From positions 1 to 46,453 of the forward strand of contig JAYULW010000043.1 of NCBI GenBank assembly GCA_043763155.1: a DNA stretch of 46,453 nt, written 5' to 3'. The notes beneath the pieces were generated by a model. It saw only the letters and a list, made by a program, of their open reading frames with translations, had not been told where the DNA came from and ran no database searches. Made by a program: the position numbers and the translations under genes. Positions 41,830 to 46,453 of the stretch are shown here, piece by piece (the first letter of the stretch is position 1; every line of letters begins with the position of its first letter). Source of the stretch: JANYBV01 sp043763155. GTDB taxonomy: Bacteria; Pseudomonadota; Alphaproteobacteria; Rickettsiales; SXRF01.

Positions 41830-43854
41830 CTAAGCGATGATCCATCGCTTAGGATCACCCTTTCCCCGCTGGCCCAAGACATCGCGGAGGCGGGGATAAA
41901 GACGTAACCGGTCCAGGAGCCGCCGGTCTCGCTGGGTCGCCCAGTAACGCTCTTTCCAGATGAGCGGGGCATCGTCGCCACGCAAGTCATCCAGGACCTC
42001 CCGAACGCTCAGGGTGGCCCTGTCCTGCGGCAGAATTGAGATGACCTCGGCCTGGGTCACACCCCAATCGGTTTTCGGCGACCAGTACTGGATGCGATGG
42101 CCGCTATCCACCGGCTTTTGCTTCTCGTAGCGGACGACGAGCGCCGGCGCTTCCGCATCTTCAAAAAGAAAACGCTGGAAATCGGCCAGGTTCAGGATTC
42201 TTTCGACGGCATGGGAGCGAAACCAGCGGCTTTGGAACTGGACAGCGCTGTCGGTATGGTTGAACAGCAGACCATGCGGCAGGACGAAGCAGATTGATCC
42301 GCCGTCCTTCAAGTGCTCGGGTGCCTTCCAGACGAAGGCAGCCGCGATTTGCTTGCCGGGGAACGGCAACTTACGCTCGGCGCACCACTTTGCGACAGGT
42401 GCGGACGCGTCCTTCGCCTTTGCCCACGGGGGATTCCCGATCACATAATCCACTAAATGTTTAGGGTCGGCTTCATCGCCGAAAAAGTCGGCGCAGCGAA
42501 TGGTGCTCTCGCCGCTGCCTTCCCCCATCGCGACCAGCCGGGGCAGCACCTTGACCTTCTTCAACACGCGGCGAATATCAGGCGGCGAGAGCTGGTCGAG
42601 AAAGGCAAGATAGAGGCTGAACGCTGCAATCAGGCAGGCGGTACGGTTCTTGTCGATGCCATAGATGTTGGTTTTGAGAATCGTCGTGAGTCCCCGAAGC
42701 CTGGCGTCGTAGCCGGCATCTGGATTCGCAAGGCTCCACTCCTCGGCAAGTCGGTTAAATAGTCCCACAAGAAAAATGCCCGATCCGCAGGCGGGGTCGA
42801 GGAATCGTTTTTCCAACAAGGAACTCTGGCCGACGAGCGCGTTGTCCAGGACCAGCTCCGCCAGGAATCGTGGGGTATAGAATGCGCCGGCCTCTTTCTT
42901 TTCACGGACGCCGGCGGCTTTCAGGAAATGCTCGTAGATCGCGCTGATGGTCTCAATGGGAATAATGCCGAACTCGTAAGGCCAAAAGCTCGGCTGACGC
43001 GTCTTCGGGTCGGTCCCTCGAATGAAATCTTCCAAGATCACGAGGTGCTCGGGCGTCACCTGCCGGGCCTCGTCTCCCAGGTCCTCGCTAAACAGATCGC
43101 CGTTAAAGTCCTCCCCGAGTTGGGCGAACAGAGCGTAGAGATCGTCCTTGGCCCGCGAACGTGGCTTTCGACCAAGGATGTCCGCAACGCCTGAGGCCCC
43201 GGCAATGCCGGCATCTTCCAAATATTTTCTGTCAATCACCTTCCGGTCGAACAGGTAGCATGTGAAGACAATGCGGCAGAGCAAGGCGTCGAGGGATGTG
43301 GGGTCAAGATCACTAGCCGGCACTTCGGCGAGCAATTCCCTGGCGGCCTCTAGGTGTCGCAACAGGTTGCGGTCTACCCGCTGGCGAGGGTCGAAGACGC
43401 GGCGATGGCGGTGGTAATACTCGCCGGTTTCGACAGCGACGAGGAAGGCATGGAGTAGCTCGGCAACGCGATCCAGCCGTTCGACGAAACCAGGAGGCTG
43501 GGAGCCGGCGACGGCCCCCACTGCGGGCGGCGTAAGGCCCGAGTAAACATGAACCTCGTCGGGGCCGACCAGTACCAGGATCGGGGCTACCCCCTGATTC
43601 CAGAACGTGCGGTGCATGGCCAGCACTTCGGACGCATCCAGGCGGTCAACGACCCGAAAGTAGATGATCGGGCTGTTATCCCGGCAAAGGATGCCGTCGA
43701 GGCTCAAATCTTCAAAGGCGCGGCGGAGCACATGGGCCTGGGGGATGCTTCCATTGGCCGCATCAATGTCATCAGGACCAGCGAAGAAATGCGGAGGGCC
43801 TTTCCCGTCGATTCCGAAGTCCGCACGCCAGTCCGGTAAGGGATGGCCGGTCAT
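41830..43854 (-). CDS. N6-adenine DNA methyltransferase, N-terminal and catalytic part
   Basis: A 674-residue product ending at TAG 41832-41830. The N-terminal 300 residues are of unknown type (GPDDIDAANGSIPQAH, FTCYLFDRKVI). The SAM-binding motif I is FLDPACGSGIFLVGLFNRL at about residues 352-370, and the catalytic motif IV NPPWAKAK is at about 480. That order is the gamma/Eco57I-like class with N6-adenine specificity. Its own target-recognition region lies beyond the stop codon, so the truncated enzyme should not modify its site. It overlaps the HTH gene upstream by 4 bp. The GC-rich content and codon choice differ from the AT-rich remnants on both sides, marking a separately acquired block. 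Confidence 0.85.
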   Translation of the reverse strand: MTGHPLPDWRADFGIDGKGPPHFFAGPDDIDAANGSIPQAHVLRRAFEDLSLDGILCRDNSPIIYFRVVDRLDASEVLAMHRTFWNQGVAPILVLVGPDEVHVYSGLTPPAVGAVAGSQPPGFVERLDRVAELLHAFLVAVETGEYYHRHRRVFDPRQRVDRNLLRHLEAARELLAEVPASDLDPTSLDALLCRIVFTCYLFDRKVIDRKYLEDAGIAGASGVADILGRKPRSRAKDDLYALFAQLGEDFNGDLFSEDLGDEARQVTPEHLVILEDFIRGTDPKTRQPSFWPYEFGIIPIETISAIYEHFLKAAGVREKKEAGAFYTPRFLAELVLDNALVGQSSLLEKRFLDPACGSGIFLVGLFNRLAEEWSLANPDAGYDARLRGLTTILKTNIYGIDKNRTACLIAAFSLYLAFLDQLSPPDIRRVLKKVKVLPRLVAMGEGSGESTIRCADFFGDEADPKHLVDYVIGNPPWAKAKDASAPVAKWCAERKLPFPGKQIAAAFVWKAPEHLKDGGSICFVLPHGLLFNHTDSAVQFQSRWFRSHAVERILNLADFQRFLFEDAEAPALVVRYEKQKPVDSGHRIQYWSPKTDWGVTQAEVISILPQDRATLSVREVLDDLRGDDAPLIWKERYWATQRDRRLLDRLRLYPRLRDVLGQRGKGDPKRWIIA

Positions 43855-44102
43855 GAGCCTTCCCCTTGCTTGGATGGATGGGCTTCTGCCCCATCAAGAA
43901 GCTCATAAATCCAGCCGTTTGAGAGTCTACGCGAGCGAATCTTGTGGCCGCGTTGCCTGAGGAAGAGGATGTCGCGATAAATCGTCTGGTCGCAAACCTG
44001 GAGCTTATCGGCGAGTGCGGGCGTGGAATAACTCCCCTCCCTGATCAGATCAAGGAGGCTTTCCAGTCGGTTGGTAATTCCTATCGACCGCTCGTACCGC
44101 AT
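43851..44102 (-). CDS. Small helix-turn-helix regulator of the defence cassette
   Basis: An 83-residue protein with an HTH_11/DeoR-type N-terminal domain: RLESLLDLIREGSYSTPALADKLQV and CDQTIYRDILFLRQRGHKI, followed by SNGWIYELL as the wing. There is no ligand domain. It leads the operon and overlaps the methyltransferase start (ATGA). A perfect inverted repeat lies between the -35 and -10 boxes just upstream, so it probably represses its own operon, in the manner of controller proteins of restriction systems. Confidence 0.85.
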   Translation of the reverse strand: MRYERSIGITNRLESLLDLIREGSYSTPALADKLQVCDQTIYRDILFLRQRGHKIRSRRLSNGWIYELLDGAEAHPSKQGEGS

Positions 44103-44123
44103 TTTCCCATCTCCCCCAGCCTA

Positions 44124-44152
44124 TCTCTAACCCGGAATGTTAGACTTGTCAA
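44124..44152 (-). promoter_or_regulatory. Promoter with embedded operator for the defence cassette
   Basis: On the minus strand TTGACA (44152-44147) and TAGAGA (44129-44124) are 17 bp apart, about 20 bp before the regulator's ATG. TCTAAC (44126-44131) and GTTAGA (44139-44144) form a perfect inverted repeat with a 7-bp centre between the boxes, a position where bound repressor would block RNA polymerase. Confidence 0.7.
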
Positions 44153-44621
44153 TCGGGCAGGGACCGTTTGTTAAGAAGTCACAGCGGGTTGGGTGACGAC
44201 CTAACCCGACGCTGGTGAGGCTGGTGCATAATGGCGAAATTTTAAGACTGAGATATGTAAGAATTGAGAAACAAATTATCCAACTGGATACAATTAATAA
44301 GGAGTAACTTAGCTCTTTAAATATGGAAATCATTTTCAGCTTATTATGCCAAGACTTTCTGTCGGTCTTATCATTTGATCGCACTCCGAAATGGTTTTCT
44401 TCTACCCACCGCATAGCAAAGAAAATGACACTGGGGAGAGCAAGGGCTAAAATTTCATAAAGATATATTGCTAAATTATCCCCAATATACGGAAGAGTGA
44501 CAGCTGCTACTCCACCGATGTAAATTAAAATTCCCAAGGCAACAATACCCAGCAAGAATTGCGGAGAACTAAGCAAAATAGCTGCCAAAATAATACCAGC
44601 CGCAATTTCAATAATAAGCAT
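44127..44621 (-). pseudogene. Membrane protein truncated at its C-terminus
   Basis: From ATG 44621 the protein opens MLIIEIAAGIILAAILL and has four hydrophobic segments (residues about 1-20, 22-42, 52-75, and 118-140) separated by a charged loop (NHFGVRSNDKTDRKSWHNK). The family is unknown to me. Up to about residue 135 (nucleotide 44220) the DNA is AT-rich; after that the frame runs into GC-rich sequence and over the promoter of the defence cassette, reading GLGRHPTRCDFLTNGPC, which does not look like native protein. It is thus probably the N-terminal relic of a gene cut by insertion of the cassette. Confidence 0.6.
44182..44214. repeat. Inverted repeat near the right border of the defence cassette
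   Basis: CAGC-GGGTT (44182-44190) and AACCC-GA-CGCTG (44203-44214) form an imperfect hairpin with a 12-nt loop. It lies where the composition changes from GC-rich to AT-rich (about 44220). It could be a terminator of the truncated gene's original partner or an end of the mobile block. Confidence 0.35.
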
Positions 44622-44693
44622 ATTTTCCCCTGTGATGACCGGGGCTTTAAACACATGATGAAGTCATGCCCACTACCTTCGCGCTAAGCGCTA

Positions 44694-45248
44694 TTGTATA
44701 ATAGTGGAACCGTGGAAATCGACGGGGCGTATTTCGGCGGGCATGTTCGCCCTGAGAACCTCAAGGCAGACCGCAAAGACCGCCGCTTGCTCATGAACCA
44801 GACAGGCAAGCGGCAAGTCGTCGTCGCCATGCGGGAACGCGGGGGCAGGACGCTTACAGGCGTGTTCCAGAGCGAGGCGGAGGCCGTGGCCGTCATCCGT
44901 GGCCGGGTGGCCTTGGGCAGCACGATACACGCGGATGAGGCCGCCGGGTGGGATGCCCTGCACAGCCGCTACCAAATGAAGCGCATCAACCATTCTGAGG
45001 CGTATAGCAAGGATGGCGCTTGCACCAATCAGGCGGAGTCGTTTTTCTCGCGACTTCGCCGTGCCGAGGTGGGGACGCACCATCACATTGCTGGTCCCTA
45101 CCTGAACAGCTATGCAGCCGAAATGGCGTGGAGGGAAAATAACCGCCGAGTATCGAACGGTGAGCAATACCTTATGGCCGCTGGTGCCGCTATGGCCTCA
45201 CCTGTATCACGGGTGTGGAAGGGATATTGGCAGAGGAGGGCAGCTTAA
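44694..45248 (+). pseudogene. IS1595-family transposase, 5'-truncated
   Basis: The frame encodes the catalytic domain of an ISXO2-like/IS1595 transposase: GTVEIDGAYFGGHVRPEN (first Asp), STIHADEAAGWDAL (second Asp), and HSEAYSKDGACTNQAESFFSRLRRAE with the third catalytic residue, ending in the normal RVWKGYWQRR region. The N-terminal zinc-ribbon part, about 120 residues, is absent: upstream of 44703 the sequence is unrelated and TAA stands in frame at 44685-44687. No terminal inverted repeats can be recognised on either side. It is a relic and should be inactive. Confidence 0.85.
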
Positions 45249-45253
45249 AATTG

Positions 45254-45634
45254 CTAGGCAGCCTGAGAAGCTACAGATTCCCAACCGTGCGAAGTAAGGG
45301 CAAATTCCATTTCTTGTAGCTTGTCGCGATTATGTGTCCGTTGCATCTCTTTTAACGACTCACACAATGCTATGATATCGGGATCTTGCTTCAAGAATCG
45401 CTTATATATTAAGCGTATCAATCGATCAGATTGTGGATTAACTTTTTTTGTCTTTGCCGTTTCCCATCTATGGACAGCCTGTTCATCTATACCTAAAAAT
45501 TCGGCAAGCTGCTTTTGGCTCATACTCATTTCGGAGCGTATAAAACGGACTTCTTTGCCAGTTAGCTCCGGCAAATGGTCGACGATAGCCCTCCCAATTA
45601 CTGTGTGCAGTTCATCAACATTATCGATAGATAC
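45254..45634 (-). pseudogene. MqsA/YgiT-type HTH regulator, N-terminus missing
   Basis: The frame carries an HTH domain of the YgiT/MqsA antitoxin kind: ELTGKEVRFIRSEMSMSQKQ, then LAEFLGIDEQAVHRWETAKTK, then DRLIRLIYK. Upstream in the same frame VSIDNVDELHTVIGRAIVDH is also family-like, but it is preceded by TAG at 45637-45635 and contains no start codon, so the zinc-binding N-terminal part and start are lost. The only usable start is TTG 45574 (106 residues), which would keep the HTH intact. No toxin partner is seen. A shortened DNA-binding protein from TTG 45574 is possible. Confidence 0.65.
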
Positions 45635-45670
45635 CTAAGGCTCTGCAATAATTTGCTAATTTGCAATCTC

Positions 45671-45694
45671 CCACATCATAAACAGCCCCGCCCC
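45671..45694. repeat. 24-bp direct repeat, copy 1
   Basis: CCACATCATAAACAG followed by CCCCGCCCC is repeated at 46085-46108 with one mismatch. GCTAATT also occurs shortly before both copies (45655 and 46076). The copies bracket the unknown gene at 45774-46070. Confidence 0.6.
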
Positions 45695-45773
45695 TTCGGC
45701 TGTCACATTTTCTTCACTTCCAGCGAACCCCCATCCCATACTACACTCGTCTTCCACAAAAGATGGATCGAGT

Positions 45774-46070
45774 GTGACCCCCGCAGAAGCAAATCGCGTA
45801 GTGCAAGCCACCAAATGGCATTATGTCCCCGAAGGCAACATCCCGGGCAAGGACAGGGGGCCTATGCTGATCGGCACTATCACGGAAAACCTCACCCGAG
45901 CCGCTCGGACGTTGGGAATTGACGTTGATGGCGACGAAGTTATTCAGAATCGGTGCAAGGGCGGGGAATCCTATTCCTTCACTGGCAGTACCATCACCAC
46001 ACTCATTGACGCTGGTGCGGTGTTTCCCCAGCGTAATGAGCTTGGCGGTTCAGGAATTGAAGTCGGTTGA
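45774..46070 (+). CDS. Hypothetical protein (98 residues)
   Basis: I do not recognise it. The frame starts at GTG 45774 without a clear ribosome binding site, so the start is uncertain. The protein is soluble, with EANRVVQATKWHYVPEGNIPGKDRG, LTRAARTLGIDVDGDEVI and SFTGSTITTLIDAGAVFPQ; a Gly-rich end follows. It lies between two copies of a 24-bp direct repeat, in the eroded part of the island. Only the length of the open frame and its ordinary composition support it. Confidence 0.4.
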   Translation: MTPAEANRVVQATKWHYVPEGNIPGKDRGPMLIGTITENLTRAARTLGIDVDGDEVIQNRCKGGESYSFTGSTITTLIDAGAVFPQRNELGGSGIEVG

Positions 46071-46084
46071 TCACCGCTAATTGA

Positions 46085-46108
46085 CCACATCATAAACAGT
46101 CCCGCCCC
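46085..46108. repeat. 24-bp direct repeat, copy 2
   Basis: Copy of 45671-45694 with T for C at one position. It starts 15 bp after the gene at 45774-46070. Confidence 0.6.
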
Positions 46109-46152
46109 CTCCTTACTCGTCGCAACGCCATTCTCCCGCTGGTAACACACCC

Positions 46153-46453
46153 CTACCCCAACCTCCACCGCTTCGGATGCCCTCCATCCGCCACCACCAT
46201 TCCCTCCCCCAGCTTACGCTTGAGGCACGTCCCAACGCTGTTCCTCGCGTTCTGAACCTCCGCTTCTGTTGGCTCCTCAATTCCCTTGGCCTGCAACACC
46301 CGCATCACCAGCTCCCGCGACGTTAGCGGCTCGCTGGCAGTGCGCAGCACGTCCCAGACCCCCCGCACCACATCACCTTTCTTCAGTGCCGGGTTGCGCC
46401 TGTATTGCTGCTTGGGGCGTATCGCCGTCACGTCGAAATCTTCCTTGAACAGC
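46153..46453 (-). CDS. Hypothetical protein, C-terminal part (gene runs off the window)
   Basis: The frame is open from the window edge (LFKEDFDVTAIRPKQQYRRN) to the stop at 46153, so the gene starts outside; a GTG at 46431 is possible but not preferred, since the residues before it read as continuous protein. The segment PALKKGDVVRGVWDVLRTA then PLTSRELVMRVLQAKGIEEPTE and VGTCLKRKLGEGMVVADGGHPKRWRLG looks like a winged-helix domain (two helices followed by a beta hairpin). I cannot name the family. Confidence 0.6.
   Translation of the reverse strand, partial: LFKEDFDVTAIRPKQQYRRNPALKKGDVVRGVWDVLRTASEPLTSRELVMRVLQAKGIEEPTEAEVQNARNSVGTCLKRKLGEGMVVADGGHPKRWRLG

Noticed and set aside
39541..44152. 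Assignment of the cassette as DISARM or BREX
   Set aside because: The PLD and methyltransferase genes recall DISARM, but no DrmA/DrmB helicase genes, PglZ or BrxC are present within the operon, which is closed on both sides.
44694..45248. Intact IS1595 insertion sequence
   Set aside because: The N-terminal third of the transposase is missing, a stop is in frame just upstream, and no terminal inverted repeats were found.

Overview
The window comes from a Gram-negative alphaproteobacterium with a moderately GC-rich chromosome. The evidence is the bamA/skp/lpxD/fabZ/lpxA/lpxI/lpxB envelope cluster with LpxI (the LpxH replacement common in this class), a DUF4164-type coiled-coil gene next to tkt, MurU/AmgK-type cell wall recycling, and an rrs 3' end lacking the usual tRNA-Ile/tRNA-Ala/23S behind it. 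A 16S gene unlinked from 23S recalls the Rickettsiales and other deep-branching alphaproteobacteria, but glycolysis genes, full lipid A genes and the base composition argue against a strongly reduced endosymbiont. I cannot name the genus from the sequence.

Region by region. (1) 1-1465: the 3' end of 16S rRNA, then an AT-rich 1248-bp cassette bounded by a 54-bp direct repeat that itself contains the terminator hairpin. The cassette holds one winged-helix plus TIR-like gene, interrupted by a single in-frame TAA. (2) 1466-8133: a 66-residue protein, a periplasmic solute-binding protein, an FAD amine oxidase-like flavoprotein, an ankyrin protein, and an iscX-tsaE-amgK-murU operon. (3) 8174-12754: a 1526-residue exported protein with a tract of about 229 residues made almost only of Tyr, Asn, Ser, Asp, Gly and Glu. 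(4) 12914-24604: the envelope operon on the minus strand (cdsA-dxr-rseP-bamA-skp-lpxD-[DNA methyltransferase]-fabZ-lpxA-lpxI-lpxB), with a beta-class DNA methyltransferase inserted between lpxD and fabZ. (5) 24608-38682: bcp and glnE, a divergent AsmA-like gene, and a tkt-gapA-pgk-hypothetical-pepA-marR operon, then the DUF4164 gene. (6) 38864-46453: tRNA-Ala(TGC) and an island beside it. The island is a patchwork of broken genes: a P4-type integrase N-terminus, a replication initiator fragment, a truncated membrane protein, an IS1595-family transposase lacking its N-terminus, and an MqsA-like regulator lacking its N-terminus. In the middle sits a compact GC-rich defence-like operon (small HTH regulator, N6-type DNA methyltransferase, PD-(D/E)XK-like protein, PLD nuclease) with its own promoter and operator. 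Its methyltransferase gene is split by an in-frame TAG exactly where a Gln codon is expected.

How the parts work together. The core genes form three coherent modules: outer membrane and lipid A biogenesis, peptidoglycan salvage, and the lower Calvin/glycolytic enzymes. The accessory parts are largely anti-phage-like and show erosion: two defence genes each carry one nonsense codon in otherwise continuous frames. The best candidates for something undescribed are the repeat-bounded TIR cassette behind rrs, the giant Tyr-rich exported protein, the methyltransferase translationally coupled to lpxD, and the four-gene methyltransferase/nuclease/PLD cassette.
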